From Raineyella fluvialis (GTDB lineage: Bacteria > Actinomycetota > Actinomycetes > Propionibacteriales > Propionibacteriaceae), in NCBI RefSeq assembly GCF_009646095.1, contig NZ_CP045725.1:3286001-3350000 (forward strand): a stretch of 64,000 nt of DNA. The letters are read 5' to 3'. Positions 29,984 through 39,379 of this stretch are shown in pieces. The first letter of the stretch is position 1; each line of letters starts with the position of its first letter. The notes beneath the pieces were generated by a model. It saw nothing but the letters and a program-made list of their open reading frames with translations. It did no database searches and was not told where the DNA came from. A program made the translations under genes and the position numbers.

Positions 29984-31231
29984 ATGACCGAGATCCTGCA
30001 GACCCCGCCCACCACCGACCAACTGCGGGCGCACTTCGCGCCGGTACTGGCGCGCATCCACGCCGGCGCCGTCGACCGGGAACGGGACCGGATCCTGCCG
30101 TTCGACGAGATCCGCGAGCTGGCCGCCGCCGGTTTCGGCCGACTGAGGATCCCGACCGACCGGGGCGGCTTCGGGGCCTCCTTCGAGCAGCTCATCGAGG
30201 TGCTGATCGACGTCGCGACCGCCGACAGCAACATCGCCCAGGCACTGCGTGGCCACCTCGGCTTCGTCGAGGACGTGCTGGTCTCGCCGGATGCGGACTT
30301 CCGGGCGTTCTGGATCCAGGAGATCGCGGCCGGAGCCCTGGTCGGCAACGCTGAGACGGAGAAGGCCGGCAATTACGGCAACCCTGCCACCCGGGTGGTC
30401 GAGACCGACGGCCGATTCCTGCTGAATGGCACGAAGTACTACACCACCGGGACCCTCTACTCCGACTGGACGCGGGTCACCGCGGAGCTGGTCGGCGCGG
30501 ACGGCGACGCCACCCTGATCCATCTCGCGGCCAGAACGGACGACCCTGGTGTCACCACCGTCGACGACTGGGACGGGTTCGGGCAGCGGCTCACCGCCTC
30601 GGGCACCACGACCTTCCTCGACGTGCCGGTCGACCCCCGGTTCTTCGTGCCGCTCGGCAGCCAGCAGACCCTCATCTGGCCGATCTACCAGCTCGACCTG
30701 CTGGCGAGCCTGGTCGGCATCGCCGAAGCGGCGACGGCCGAGATCATCGCCTTCCTCCGGCAGAAGGGCCGCAACGCCTGGAACCCGACCGTCGCCCCCA
30801 CCCAGGACCCGGCCGCCCTGTATGCCGTGGGCTCCGTCCGGGGCCGCACCGGGCTGGTGCGCGCCGCCGTCGTCGACGCCGCCCGTCGGCTCGGCGCGGC
30901 CCTCGACCAGCACCAGGCCGGGCACCTGGACGAATCCGACTTCGACGACGTCGACGCGTACGTCGCGCAGTTGTGGCCGGTCGTCATCGAAGACGTCCTG
31001 CGGATCACCTCCGAGATCTTCGAGGTCGGCGGGGCTTCGGCGACGGCCAGCGGACGGCAGCTGGACCGGTTGTGGCGCAACGCACGCACGATCGCGTCGA
31101 ACAACCCCAGCTTCCACCAGACCCTGGCCGTGGGCGACCACGCGCTGAACGGCGTCCCGGTGAGCACCTTCATCCACAACGCGCTGGCCCCGATCCAGCC
31201 CGCCGCGACGGTCGCGGCGCCCAGCGCCTGA
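29984..31231 (+). CDS. Third DszC/SfnB-like flavin-dependent monooxygenase
   Basis: This 415-aa acyl-CoA dehydrogenase-fold protein has LAAAGFGRLRIPTDRGGFGASFEQLIEV, TATADSNIAQ-type N-terminal helices, LNGTKYYTTGTLYSDWTRVTAEL, DDWDGFGQRLTASGTTTFLDVPV and LDRLWRNARTIASNNPSFHQ at the C-terminus. It is clearly paralogous to the two preceding flavoproteins. It probably takes reduced flavin to oxidise an organosulfur (or C-N) substrate, and it may pair with the DszA-type enzyme encoded next. Confidence 0.85.
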   Translation: MTEILQTPPTTDQLRAHFAPVLARIHAGAVDRERDRILPFDEIRELAAAGFGRLRIPTDRGGFGASFEQLIEVLIDVATADSNIAQALRGHLGFVEDVLVSPDADFRAFWIQEIAAGALVGNAETEKAGNYGNPATRVVETDGRFLLNGTKYYTTGTLYSDWTRVTAELVGADGDATLIHLAARTDDPGVTTVDDWDGFGQRLTASGTTTFLDVPVDPRFFVPLGSQQTLIWPIYQLDLLASLVGIAEAATAEIIAFLRQKGRNAWNPTVAPTQDPAALYAVGSVRGRTGLVRAAVVDAARRLGAALDQHQAGHLDESDFDDVDAYVAQLWPVVIEDVLRITSEIFEVGGASATASGRQLDRLWRNARTIASNNPSFHQTLAVGDHALNGVPVSTFIHNALAPIQPAATVAAPSA

Positions 31232-31332
31232 CCTCACCGGTGGCCGCACCGCAGTGGGCGGCCACCGGCCCACCCTCGCACGGACGCGCCCGCTCCGTGC
31301 GGCCCGCCCGGACTTGCCGACAGGACCTCCCG

Positions 31333-32697
31333 ATGGCCGACCAGCCTCTCGCCTTCAACGCCTTCCTGATGAACACCCCCAGCCACATCCACCACGGACA
31401 GTGGCGTCACCCCGACGCGCACCAGGTCGAGTTCAACAGCCTGCGGTTCTGGGTCGACCTGGCCCGTACGCTCGAGGAGGGGCTCTTCGACGCAATGTTC
31501 TTCGCCGACGTCACCGGCCTCTACGGACCCCCGGACGGCCGGTTCGCGGACAACGTGACCGAGGGTCTGCAGATCCCATCCAACGACCCGGCAGTGCTCC
31601 TCAGCGCGCTGGCGCTGGCCACCGAGCACATCGGCCTGGCCTACACCTCGAACATCATGCAGAACCCGCCGTTCAACTTCGCCCGGCAGATCTCCACCCT
31701 CGACCACCTCACCGGCGGACGGGTGGCCTGGAACATCGTCACCTCCACCCAGGAGAACGCGGCGCGCAACTTCGACCTTGCCGGCCTGTTGGACCACGAC
31801 GCGCGCTATGACTGGGCCGACGAGTACCTCGATGTGCTCTACAAGCTCTGGGAGGGCTCCTGGGACGAGGACGCGGTCGTGCTGGATCGGGCGGGCAATC
31901 GGTACGCCGACCCGGCAAAGGTGCACAAGATCCACCACCGCAGTGCGCGATACAGCGTCGAGGGGCCGCATCTGGTCGCACCGTCGCCGCAGCGCACCCC
32001 ACTGCTCTTCCAGGCGGGCGGATCGGCTCGGGGCATCGCGTTCGCGGCTCGCCATGCCGAGGCCGTCTTCATCACCACTCCGGATCCGGACGTCGCCCGG
32101 GAGCACATCGCCACCACGCGCCGCCTTGCCACGGAGCTGGGCCGACGGCCCGATGACCTGCGGTTCTTCCAGGGCCTGACCTTCGTCGTGGGCGAGGACC
32201 AGTCCGAGGTCGAGGCCAAGCTGGCCGACTACGAGGCGTACGCGTCGATCCTCGGCTACCAACTGCACACCGCCCTCGGGACACTGCCGGACGGCTCGCA
32301 CCTACCCGACGACACTCCACTGCGGGCCATCGCCAACAACGGCGGGCGCGGGCACGTGGACTGGGTGAGCGCGACCGTCGATGGTCGCGAACCCACCCTG
32401 GGCGACCTGGTGAACAGCCGGGTGCGCCGCGGACTGGTCGCCGGCACGCCCGAGCAGATCGCCGACGTCCTCGCCGACTACCGCGACGCCGGAGTGGACG
32501 GCATCAACGTCATCAACTGGCGGCTCCCCGGCACGTACGAGGAGTTCACCCGTCTACTACTGCCCACGCTCCAGCGTCGTGGCCTGGCCAAGCTGGCGTA
32601 CGCGCCCGGCACCCTGCGCCACAGGATCTTCGGGACCGACCGGCTCCCCGATCGCCATCCGGCCGCCCGCTACCGCGGCGCGTACGCCGGCAACTGA
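31333..32697 (+). CDS. Second NtaA/SnaA/DszA-family flavin monooxygenase
   Basis: The 454-aa luciferase-like protein reads LAFNAFLMNTPSHIHHGQWRHPDAHQ, TGGRVAWNIVTSTQENAARNFDLAGL, ARYDWADEYLDVLYKLWEGSWDEDAVVLD, SPQRTPLLFQAGGSARGIAFAARHAEAVFI and GTLRHRIFGTDRLP. These are standard for the NtaA/DszA family. A second copy with clear divergence suggests a different substrate from the 27045 enzyme. ATG 31333 follows GACAGGACC; the frame opens further upstream but without a family match. Confidence 0.87.
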   Translation: MADQPLAFNAFLMNTPSHIHHGQWRHPDAHQVEFNSLRFWVDLARTLEEGLFDAMFFADVTGLYGPPDGRFADNVTEGLQIPSNDPAVLLSALALATEHIGLAYTSNIMQNPPFNFARQISTLDHLTGGRVAWNIVTSTQENAARNFDLAGLLDHDARYDWADEYLDVLYKLWEGSWDEDAVVLDRAGNRYADPAKVHKIHHRSARYSVEGPHLVAPSPQRTPLLFQAGGSARGIAFAARHAEAVFITTPDPDVAREHIATTRRLATELGRRPDDLRFFQGLTFVVGEDQSEVEAKLADYEAYASILGYQLHTALGTLPDGSHLPDDTPLRAIANNGGRGHVDWVSATVDGREPTLGDLVNSRVRRGLVAGTPEQIADVLADYRDAGVDGINVINWRLPGTYEEFTRLLLPTLQRRGLAKLAYAPGTLRHRIFGTDRLPDRHPAARYRGAYAGN

Positions 32698-32748
32698 CCA
32701 AACCCCACCCCTACCGGGAAACACCCGGGAAGAACAGGAAGAGGAACA

Positions 32749-33654
32749 ATGCCCCAGCCCATCGCCCTGCTGAAGGCCGCCGTCGTCGCTGTGTCCCTGG
32801 CGCTGCTCACCGCCTGCAGCGCCGGGAACGCCACCGAACCCAAGTCCGCGGGCCTGCCCACCGACCTGAAGACCGTCAGGATCGGCGTCTCCGATGGAGC
32901 GGAGCCCTACTGGCAGGTCTACGCCCACACCGTGAAAGAGCAGACCGGCGTCACCGTCGAGTTCCAGAACTTCTCCGACTACAACCAGCCCAATCCGGCG
33001 CTGGACCAGAAGCAGCTCGACCTCAACGAGTTCCAGCACCTGCAGTACTTGGCCACGTACAACGTGAAGAACGGCAAATCGCTCCAGCCGATCGGCTCGA
33101 CCGCCATCTACCCCTTGCCGCTGTACTCGAAGAAACACCACAGTCTCGCCGAGATCCCCAGCGGGGGGCAGATCGCCGTGCCCAACGACCCGACCAACCT
33201 GTCCCGCTCCCTCGTCGTCCTGGAGCAGGCGGGCCTGATCACGGTCAGGGGCGGCGCCAACTCGACCTCCACGCCGGCAGAGATCGACCGATCGGCCTCC
33301 CGGGTGACGGTCGTCCCGGTCGACGCGAAGGTCACCGCCCAGAACCTCGACTCGCTGGACGGAGCCATCGTGAACAACAACTACGCCACGGCGGCCAAAC
33401 TCTCCCAGGACCTCATCCTCGCGAAGGACGACCCGACCGCCCAGGCCTCCGCGGCGTACCTCAACGCCTTCGTGGCGCGACCGGAGGACAAGGACAACCC
33501 GACCCTGCTGAAGATCGCGGCGATCTACCACGATCCGACGGTCCAGGAAGCCGTCCGTAAGGATCTGGGGTCCGGAACCTTCCTCAAGCAGGACCCCGCT
33601 GCCCTCCAGGCCAGCCTGGCGACGATCCAACAGCGCATCGCCTCCAAGCAGTGA
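32749..33654 (+). CDS. metQ: MetQ/NlpA-family substrate-binding lipoprotein
   Basis: The 301-aa protein has a lipoprotein signal (LALLTACS, modified Cys about residue 22) and the NlpA fold: TVRIGVSDGAEPYWQVYAHTVKEQTGVTVEFQNFSDYNQPNPALDQKQLDLNEFQHLQYLATYN, VPNDPTNLSRSLVVLEQAGLI and DGAIVNNNYA. MetQ proteins bind methionine. Homologues in sulfur clusters may bind other organosulfur compounds. GAAGAGGAACA before ATG 32749 is a good ribosome site. It is the first gene of the importer and overlaps the longer reading of metN by GTGA. Confidence 0.9.
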   Translation: MPQPIALLKAAVVAVSLALLTACSAGNATEPKSAGLPTDLKTVRIGVSDGAEPYWQVYAHTVKEQTGVTVEFQNFSDYNQPNPALDQKQLDLNEFQHLQYLATYNVKNGKSLQPIGSTAIYPLPLYSKKHHSLAEIPSGGQIAVPNDPTNLSRSLVVLEQAGLITVRGGANSTSTPAEIDRSASRVTVVPVDAKVTAQNLDSLDGAIVNNNYATAAKLSQDLILAKDDPTAQASAAYLNAFVARPEDKDNPTLLKIAAIYHDPTVQEAVRKDLGSGTFLKQDPAALQASLATIQQRIASKQ

Positions 33655-33701
33655 CGCGCACTCCTCCGATCTCCCGACTCCTCTGCCCCGGAAGGACCCC
33701 T

Positions 33702-34856
33702 GTGACGGCCATCGTCAGCCTTCGTCACGTCTCCAGGACGTTCACGCCCCGACGGCGCTCCTCGACCGCCCCGGCGGTCACTGCTGTCGACGACGTCAGC
33801 CTCGACGTCGAGGCCGGTAGCGTGACCGGGATCATCGGGCACTCCGGGGCCGGGAAGTCGACGCTTGTCCGGCTGATCAACGCCCTCGAACTGCCCGACA
33901 GCGGTGCGGTGGAGGTCGGCGGGCGCGAGGTGACGTCGCTGAGCGAGCGGGAGTTGCGGCGACTGCGCTCCTCCATCGGGATGATCTTCCAGCAGTTCAA
34001 CCTGTTTGGATCGCGAACGGTCGAGCAGAACGTCGAGTACCCGCTGCGGATCGCCGGCTGGGACAGGGCCGAGCGGTCCCGTCGGGTCGCCGAACTACTC
34101 GCGTACGTCGGCATGTCCGGGGCAGCGCACCGGTTCCCCGGACAGCTGTCGGGCGGCCAGAAGCAACGGGTCGGGATCGCCCGGGCACTCGCCACCAGGC
34201 CATCCCTCCTGCTGGCCGACGAGGCCACCAGCGCCTTGGACCCGAACACCACCGCAGAGGTCCTCGAGCTGCTGCAGCGGGTGAATCGCGACACGGGCAC
34301 CACGATCGTCGTGATCACCCACGAGATGAACGTCGTACGCTCGATCTGCGACACGGTCGCGGTGATGGAACACGGCCGCCTGCTCGACCACGGCCCGGTC
34401 TACGACGTCTTCGCCCACCCACGGTTCCCGGAGACCCGACGCTTCATCGAGTCCACGATCCAGGACGCGCCGACCGCGGCCACGATCGACCGGCTCCGGG
34501 CCCATCATCCCGGCACGTTCGTGACGGTTTCCATCGTCGACTCCGCTGCCGCGTCCGCCGGTCCGTCCGCGCAGCAGCAGGTGCTCGAGACGCTGGCCCG
34601 CCACCGGAGCGTGAGCAGCGGCGTCGTCTTCGGCGCGGTCGTCGAGATCGCCGAGCGCCCGTACGGGTCACTCACCTATGCGCTCGACGGGTCACCCGAC
34701 GCGGTCCGAGCACTGGTCGACGACCTGGCGGCGAGCACCAGTGTGACGGTCTGGCCGGCCGTGACGCCGGACGGCGACGCGGCGCCACCACAACCGGGCG
34801 GACCCGCCCTCGTCACCACGCCTGACCGCCTCGAGGTGAAGGGCGGCCGACGATGA
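33702..34856 (+). CDS. metN: MetN-type ABC importer ATP-binding protein
   Basis: The 384-residue ATPase has Walker A GHSGAGKST, GMIFQQFNLFGSRTVEQNV, signature LSGGQKQRVGIARALA, Walker B LLADEATSALDP and H-loop THEMNVV. A C-terminal NIL-type regulatory domain (about 270-345) is followed by a short extra tail. GTG 33702 is preferred over GTG 33651 because GGAAGGA lies 6 nt upstream and the homology begins there. NIL domains in MetN bind methionine for feedback inhibition. Confidence 0.9.
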   Translation: MTAIVSLRHVSRTFTPRRRSSTAPAVTAVDDVSLDVEAGSVTGIIGHSGAGKSTLVRLINALELPDSGAVEVGGREVTSLSERELRRLRSSIGMIFQQFNLFGSRTVEQNVEYPLRIAGWDRAERSRRVAELLAYVGMSGAAHRFPGQLSGGQKQRVGIARALATRPSLLLADEATSALDPNTTAEVLELLQRVNRDTGTTIVVITHEMNVVRSICDTVAVMEHGRLLDHGPVYDVFAHPRFPETRRFIESTIQDAPTAATIDRLRAHHPGTFVTVSIVDSAAASAGPSAQQQVLETLARHRSVSSGVVFGAVVEIAERPYGSLTYALDGSPDAVRALVDDLAASTSVTVWPAVTPDGDAAPPQPGGPALVTTPDRLEVKGGRR

Positions 34857-35512
34857 TCGACTGGACCATTATGGGACCACTCCTGGGGCAGTCCGTGGTC
34901 CAGACCCTGCAGATGGTGTCCCTGACGATGCTGGTGGGGGCGGTGGCCGGGACCCTCATCGGGATCCTGCTCTACGCGACCAGACCCGGCAACCTGCTGG
35001 AGCATCGGGTGCTGTTCGCCGCCGTCAACCTGCTGGTCAATGTCGTGCGGCCGATCCCGTTCGTCATCTTCATCTCCTTGGTGCAACCGTTGTCACTCGC
35101 ACTGACGGGTCGCTCGGTGGGAACGCAGGCGGCGATCCTCCCGATGACCCTGATGGCCTCGGTCGTGGTCGGCCGCATTGTCGAACAGAACCTCGTCGGG
35201 ATCGACGCCGGGCTGGTCGAGGCCGCCCGGGCGATGGGCGTCTCCCGGACCAGGGTGCTGCTCGACGTGGTGGTCAGGGAGTCCATCGGACCCCTGGTCC
35301 TCGGCTACACCTTCGTCTTCATCGGCGTGGTCGACATGTCCGCGGTCGCCGGCTACATCGGTGGCGGCGGCCTCGGGGACCTGGCGATCACGTACGGCTA
35401 CCAGCAGTTCAACTACGCCGTCACCCTGCTCGCGGTGGTGGTGATCATCGTGATCGTTCAACTCGCCCAGGTGATCGGCAACCGACTGGCTCACCGGGTG
35501 ATGCACCACTGA
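34853..35512 (+). CDS. metI: MetI-type ABC importer permease
   Basis: The 219-aa permease has about five membrane spans and the EAA loop GIDAGLVEAARAMGVSRTRVLLDVVVRESIGPLVLGYT. It overlaps metN as ATGA and completes the MetNIQ transporter. It is the last gene of the cluster, closed by a terminator shared with the convergent RNA methyltransferase gene. Confidence 0.92.
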   Translation: MIDWTIMGPLLGQSVVQTLQMVSLTMLVGAVAGTLIGILLYATRPGNLLEHRVLFAAVNLLVNVVRPIPFVIFISLVQPLSLALTGRSVGTQAAILPMTLMASVVVGRIVEQNLVGIDAGLVEAARAMGVSRTRVLLDVVVRESIGPLVLGYTFVFIGVVDMSAVAGYIGGGGLGDLAITYGYQQFNYAVTLLAVVVIIVIVQLAQVIGNRLAHRVMHH

Positions 35513-35520
35513 GCCCTCTT

Positions 35521-35554
35521 GCCGGCTCAGCCGAGCAGCAGCGGCTGGGCCGGC
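35521..35554. terminator. Bidirectional terminator between metI and the RNA methyltransferase gene
   Basis: Arms GCCGGCTCAGCC (35521-35532) and GGCTGGGCCGGC (35543-35554) pair with a single G-U, around a 10-nt loop. Confidence 0.65.
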
Positions 35555-36742
35555 TCAGGCGGGTACGCAGATGGCCACGCACTCCACGTGATGCGTGTTC
35601 GGGAACAGGTCGAAGGCCCGCAAAGAGGACAGCTCGTACCCCTGGCGGCGCAACCGCCCCAGGTCACGACCCAGTGCCGCCGGATCACACGCGACGTAGG
35701 CGATCGCCCGCGGATTGCGGTCTGCCACCGCATCGACGACGTCCTTGCCCGCCCCGGTCCGCGGTGGGTCGAGCACCACGAGGTCGGTCGACCTGGGCAT
35801 CCGCCGCAGGAGGCGGTCGACCCGGCCGGCGGTGAAGCGCGCCTCCGGCACGTTCTCCCCCGCCAACTCGATGGCGCGCCGGTCCACCTCCACGCCCCAC
35901 ATCTGCACCCCGGCGGCACTCAGCGCGCCGGCGAAGAGGCCGACTCCACAGTAGAGATCGAATCCCCGCTCGCCGGCCTGCGGAGCGAGCCCCTCCATCA
36001 CGGCCCCGACCAGGGTGTCGGCGGCGTGGGGATGCACCTGCCAGAACCCGTCGGCATCGACCCGCCAGTCCCGCTCGACAGCATGTTCGACGAGGTCCTG
36101 GGGCCCCTGCGTGACGACTCCGTCGATCATCACGGTGGACGTCCCGCTCCAGTCCGTCACGACGCGCAGGGCGTGCTCATCGGTGTCAGGCAGTGCCGCT
36201 GCCAACGCGTGCGGGTCAGGCTGTGCCGGGACGGCCAGGGGGCAGCCCTCGGAGGGGACGTCGATCAGGTCGTTGCTCCGATGTACTCGCATCGCGGAGC
36301 GTCCCGAGTGTGCAACGTACGCCATCCGCGTCCGCCACCCGAACATCCCGCCAGGCAACTCCTCCACCACGACGTCGAGATCGAGGCCCGCCAGGTGCGA
36401 GAGCTGCTCGCGGACCACGCTGGCCTTCAACTCGCGCTGCGTGGAGGGATCGGCGTGCTGGAAGTCGCATCCGCCACACATCCCCGGTCCGGCGACCGGG
36501 CAACGAGGGGTGATCCGCGCGGGGTCGGCCCGCAGCACCTCCACGGCATCACCGCGCCAGAAGCGATCGTGTGACGTGTCGGTCAGGCGGACGCGCACCG
36601 TCTCGCCGGGCAACGCGTGGCGGACGAACACCACACGGCCCTCCAGGCGACCCACGCAGTGGCCGCCGTGGGCCACGGCACCGACGTCGACGGGGCCGAC
36701 GACCGTTCCCGGTGCGGCGGTGACCAGCGCATCCTCGGCCAT
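35555..36742 (-). CDS. RNA 5-methyluridine methyltransferase (TrmA/RlmD family)
   Basis: This 395-aa SAM-dependent methyltransferase carries an N-terminal TRAM domain, then cluster cysteines (CPVAGPGMCGGCDF), an SAM-site region FDLYCGVGLFAGAL, DPPRTGAGKDVVDA and the catalytic Cys in YVACDPAALGRDL. It forms m5U in rRNA or tRNA; which one cannot be said from sequence. It follows the DUF3710 gene by a few bases on the minus strand and probably belongs to the dut operon. Confidence 0.88.
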   Translation of the reverse strand: MAEDALVTAAPGTVVGPVDVGAVAHGGHCVGRLEGRVVFVRHALPGETVRVRLTDTSHDRFWRGDAVEVLRADPARITPRCPVAGPGMCGGCDFQHADPSTQRELKASVVREQLSHLAGLDLDVVVEELPGGMFGWRTRMAYVAHSGRSAMRVHRSNDLIDVPSEGCPLAVPAQPDPHALAAALPDTDEHALRVVTDWSGTSTVMIDGVVTQGPQDLVEHAVERDWRVDADGFWQVHPHAADTLVGAVMEGLAPQAGERGFDLYCGVGLFAGALSAAGVQMWGVEVDRRAIELAGENVPEARFTAGRVDRLLRRMPRSTDLVVLDPPRTGAGKDVVDAVADRNPRAIAYVACDPAALGRDLGRLRRQGYELSSLRAFDLFPNTHHVECVAICVPA

Positions 36743-36745
36743 GGC

Positions 36746-37600
36746 TCAGCCCTGGATCGCGGTGGACTGGCCGCTGGGATCCGGTGGCAGCGTACGACGC
36801 TGTCCCTCAGCGTTCGACTGCGCCTGCGCTTGCGCTTCGGCCTCCGCCTCGGCCTGGGTCGCGGCGCGGATCTGCTCCTCGAGCTCGGGCGGAAGGGTCA
36901 GCGGGATGATGCTGCCCGGAGGCATCGGCAGGTCACCGCGGCGGACGACGGTGTCCCGCAGGACCTCGCGCAGCTCTGCCGTGACCGCCTCGTCGGCATA
37001 GTCGATCGCGGCCCGGCCGTACACGACCGCGCGCAGCGCCCAGCGCGGCCCCTCGATCATCAACATCCGGGTCGGCTGCAGCCCTTGCTGGCCGTCCGGG
37101 GTGACGACAGGCATCATCCGGCGCACCTCGACGCCGAACGGGCCCTCGGCCAGTTCGGCGGTCCCACCCTCGTGCCGGGCGACGTCCATGACCTCGCTGC
37201 GCACGTCGGCCCACAGCCCGCCGCTGCGGGGAGCGGCGTAGACGCTCAGCTCCATCGCCGATTCGCCGTGCATCAGCAGGACGGCGGTGGCCCGGGCGGA
37301 CGTCTGTTCCACCTGGAAGCGGACCTCCATGCCGTCGATCGGTGTGATGACGAGCGCTCCGAGGTCCATCCGGCCGACCGGGTCACCGTCGAGGTCGACC
37401 TCGTCGATGTCGAAGGGGCCGTCCGTGCGCCAGTCGCGGGCGTCGACAGCGGCCCAGGCGTCCGCCGCTTCGGCGTCGCCGCGCCAGTCGACCTGCTGGT
37501 CGGCCTCTGCGCCGGCGGCGTCGGTGTCCGGGATGTCCGGGCGCTCATCCTCGGGCTCGGCCTCGTCGTGCCCGCCCTTGCGCCTGCGTCCGAAGATCAT
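36746..37600 (-). CDS. DUF3710 family protein
   Basis: The 284-aa protein starts [25 protein letters not shown] and has the DUF3710 core [59 protein letters not shown]... [14 protein letters not shown] Gln/Ala/Glu-rich tail follows. DUF3710 is almost always found next to dut in Actinobacteria. Its function is unknown. ATG 37600 overlaps the dut stop (ATGA). Confidence 0.88.
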   Translation of the reverse strand: MIFGRRRKGGHDEAEPEDERPDIPDTDAAGAEADQQVDWRGDAEAADAWAAVDARDWRTDGPFDIDEVDLDGDPVGRMDLGALVITPIDGMEVRFQVEQTSARATAVLLMHGESAMELSVYAAPRSGGLWADVRSEVMDVARHEGGTAELAEGPFGVEVRRMMPVVTPDGQQGLQPTRMLMIEGPRWALRAVVYGRAAIDYADEAVTAELREVLRDTVVRRGDLPMPPGSIIPLTLPPELEEQIRAATQAEAEAEAQAQAQSNAEGQRRTLPPDPSGQSTAIQG

Positions 37601-38049
37601 GCGTTCTCCTGTCCTGCGGACGACCGGGTGCCGGTCGAACCGTGTCCCTCGGTGCCCCGTTCCGAGACCGGCAATGCGGTGACCTCGGTGAAGACGGCCC
37701 GCAGCACCGGCTGGATCACCAGCTGGGCGATGCGATCACCGCGATGGATCCGGATACTGCGGTGCCGGTCGGTGTTGATCAGGCACACCTTGACCTCACC
37801 ACGATAACCGGCGTCAACAGTACCGGGCGCGTTGACGATGCTCAGCCCCTCGCGCGCCGCCAGCCCCGAGCGGGGATGGACGAAGGCCGCGGTTCCGGCC
37901 GGGATGGCCAGTGCGATACCGGTGCCGACGAGTCGACGCTCCCCCGGTGGCAACTCGACGTCCTCGGCAGCGTGCAGGTCGGCACCCGCGTCCAGCGCCC
38001 GAGCGTACGAGGGCGTCGGCAACTCCGGGTCGAGGCGGACGATCTGCAC
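37597..38049 (-). CDS. dut: dUTP diphosphatase
   Basis: The 150-aa trimeric dUTPase hydrolyses dUTP to dUMP. It has motif 1 DAGADLHA, motif 2 [11 protein letters not shown], motif 3 [13 protein letters not shown] and motif 4 [16 protein letters not shown] 38049 with AGGAGG upstream gives the usual length. A longer reading from GTG 38103, overlapping the DUF3093 stop, is possible. It is part of an overlapping set DUF3093-dut-DUF3710. Confidence 0.93.
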   Translation of the reverse strand: MQIVRLDPELPTPSYARALDAGADLHAAEDVELPPGERRLVGTGIALAIPAGTAAFVHPRSGLAAREGLSIVNAPGTVDAGYRGEVKVCLINTDRHRSIRIHRGDRIAQLVIQPVLRAVFTEVTALPVSERGTEGHGSTGTRSSAGQENA

Positions 38050-38099
38050 CGCCACCTCCTGCTCCCCGGCGCCGATCCCCGCACCGAGCCCGAGCCCGC

Positions 38100-38543
38100 T
38101 CACCGTCCGGCCGCCCGGCGGATCGCGTCGGCGAGCTCTTCGGGGTGGCGCGAACTGACCAGCCAATAAGGGTGCGGGTCGGCCGGATCGGCGAGGGTCA
38201 CCTCGACGACGCGCCGGATGTAGGGCCGGGTGACGAGGAAGGCCCGAGGATCGGCCCCCGTCCCCAACCGGTCCCGCGACTCGTCGACCGACAAGGCTCG
38301 GGCATCGGCCACGTAGGGCCATCCGAGCTGATGGCGGCCGACGTGCAGGCCGGCAGGCTCGACGCGCACCCGAGCACTCCCCGCGGCGGCAGCTCCGGCG
38401 GCCAGCGCCACCAGGCCGAGAGTGACGGCGCCGGCGATCTGCGGCGGCTGGTAGACGAAGTAGACGACGGCGACGGAGAGGATGAGTCCGGCGATCACCA
38501 CGATCCACCACCACGACAGCATCAGTCGTTCGCGATATGCCAC
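38100..38543 (-). CDS. DUF3093 family membrane protein
   Basis: The 147-aa protein starts VAYRERL, the conserved DUF3093 opening, followed by two membrane helices ([40 protein letters not shown]). A soluble C-terminal domain contains [47 protein letters not shown] 38543 lies 6 nt after TTAGGT, close to the leaderless pattern. The frame continues upstream without family match. Function unknown; the dut linkage is conserved in actinobacteria. Confidence 0.85.
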   Translation of the reverse strand: MAYRERLMLSWWWIVVIAGLILSVAVVYFVYQPPQIAGAVTLGLVALAAGAAAAGSARVRVEPAGLHVGRHQLGWPYVADARALSVDESRDRLGTGADPRAFLVTRPYIRRVVEVTLADPADPHPYWLVSSRHPEELADAIRRAAGR

Positions 38544-38628
38544 GGACCTACCTAACCATCTCCTTGCCCGGGCGAGGCACGACCGCCCTAGGATGGACCC
38601 AACGCCCGATCGCACCGAAGGGACTCGA

Positions 38629-38916
38629 ATGGCCATCGCCGAGACACTCGTCTACAAGGCCTACACAGCACTCGCCACCACGGTCGCCACGGTGGTGGCG
38701 CACAAGGCCCTGACGGCGGGCTGGCAGTACGTCACCGGCGAGGAGCCGCCGGAACCGACCGATCCCGATGCCAACCTCACCTCCGCGGTGTTGTGGGCCC
38801 TGGCGAGCGCCGCGGGAGTGGCCGTCGCCCAGGTCGTCGCGCACCGCGTCGGTACCCGCTACCTCTTCACGCGGGGGCAGAAGTTCAAGCCGCATCGCAT
38901 CGGCGTGAAGGTCTGA
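38629..38916 (+). CDS. DUF4235 family protein
   Basis: The 95-aa protein (MAIAETLVYKAYTALATTVATVVAHKALTAGWQYVTGEEPPEP... AVLWALASAAGVAVAQVVAHRVGTRY) fits DUF4235, with two predicted membrane helices. ATG 38629 has GAAGGGA upstream. A TAGGAT hexamer at 38589-38594 suggests a short 5' leader. It is divergent from the dut operon and ends at a strong hairpin. Confidence 0.85.
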   Translation: MAIAETLVYKAYTALATTVATVVAHKALTAGWQYVTGEEPPEPTDPDANLTSAVLWALASAAGVAVAQVVAHRVGTRYLFTRGQKFKPHRIGVKV

Positions 38917-38931
38917 TCTCATCCACGTACG

Positions 38932-38967
38932 CCCAGGGGCCCAGGTGTCATCACCTGGGCCCCTGGG
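38932..38967. terminator. Strong bidirectional hairpin terminator
   Basis: A perfect 16-bp stem (38932-38947 with 38952-38967) and TCAT loop lie between the convergent DUF4235 and DUF4193 genes. No T tract follows. Confidence 0.75.
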
Positions 38968-38998
38968 GCACGTCACCGCTCGTCGCGTCGGCTGACGC

Positions 38999-39301
38999 TC
39001 AGCTGCTGACACAGTCCGTGCAGTAGATCAGGTCGCCGTCGATCTTGGCGATCTGGCTCCGCTTGCGCACGAGGAAGCAGCTGGCGCAGGTGAACTCGTC
39101 CTGCTGCTTCGGCAGGACCTTGACGGTCAGCTCCTCGTGGGAAAGGTCGGCGCCGGGGAGCTCGAACGACTCAGCGGCAGCGACCTCGTCCTCGTCCACG
39201 ACGCCCGACTGCTGGTCGTTGCGCCGGTTCTTGAGGGCCTCGAGCGAGTCCTCGCTCACTTCCTCCTCGGACTTGCGAGGAGCGTCGTAATCAGTGGCCA
39301 T
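38999..39301 (-). CDS. DUF4193 zinc-ribbon protein
   Basis: The 100-aa protein starts MATDYDAPRKSEEE, has an acidic middle region and ends with a zinc ribbon: TCASCFLVRKRSQIAKIDGDLIYCTDC (two C-x2-C pairs). This is the DUF4193 family of Actinobacteria, of unknown function. ATG 39301 has GGGGAAGG upstream. Confidence 0.9.
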   Translation of the reverse strand: MATDYDAPRKSEEEVSEDSLEALKNRRNDQQSGVVDEDEVAAAESFELPGADLSHEELTVKVLPKQQDEFTCASCFLVRKRSQIAKIDGDLIYCTDCVSS

Positions 39302-39379
39302 GCCTGCCTTCCCCATCACAGCCCCGCGGTCTGCGGGCCATCTCGGTGGATCAATACAGGGGCATTCATACCATGCCTG

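Noticed and set aside
32698-32748. A SAM or cobalamin riboswitch before metQ
   Set aside because: The gap is only 51 nt with a plain ribosome site; no riboswitch elements fit.
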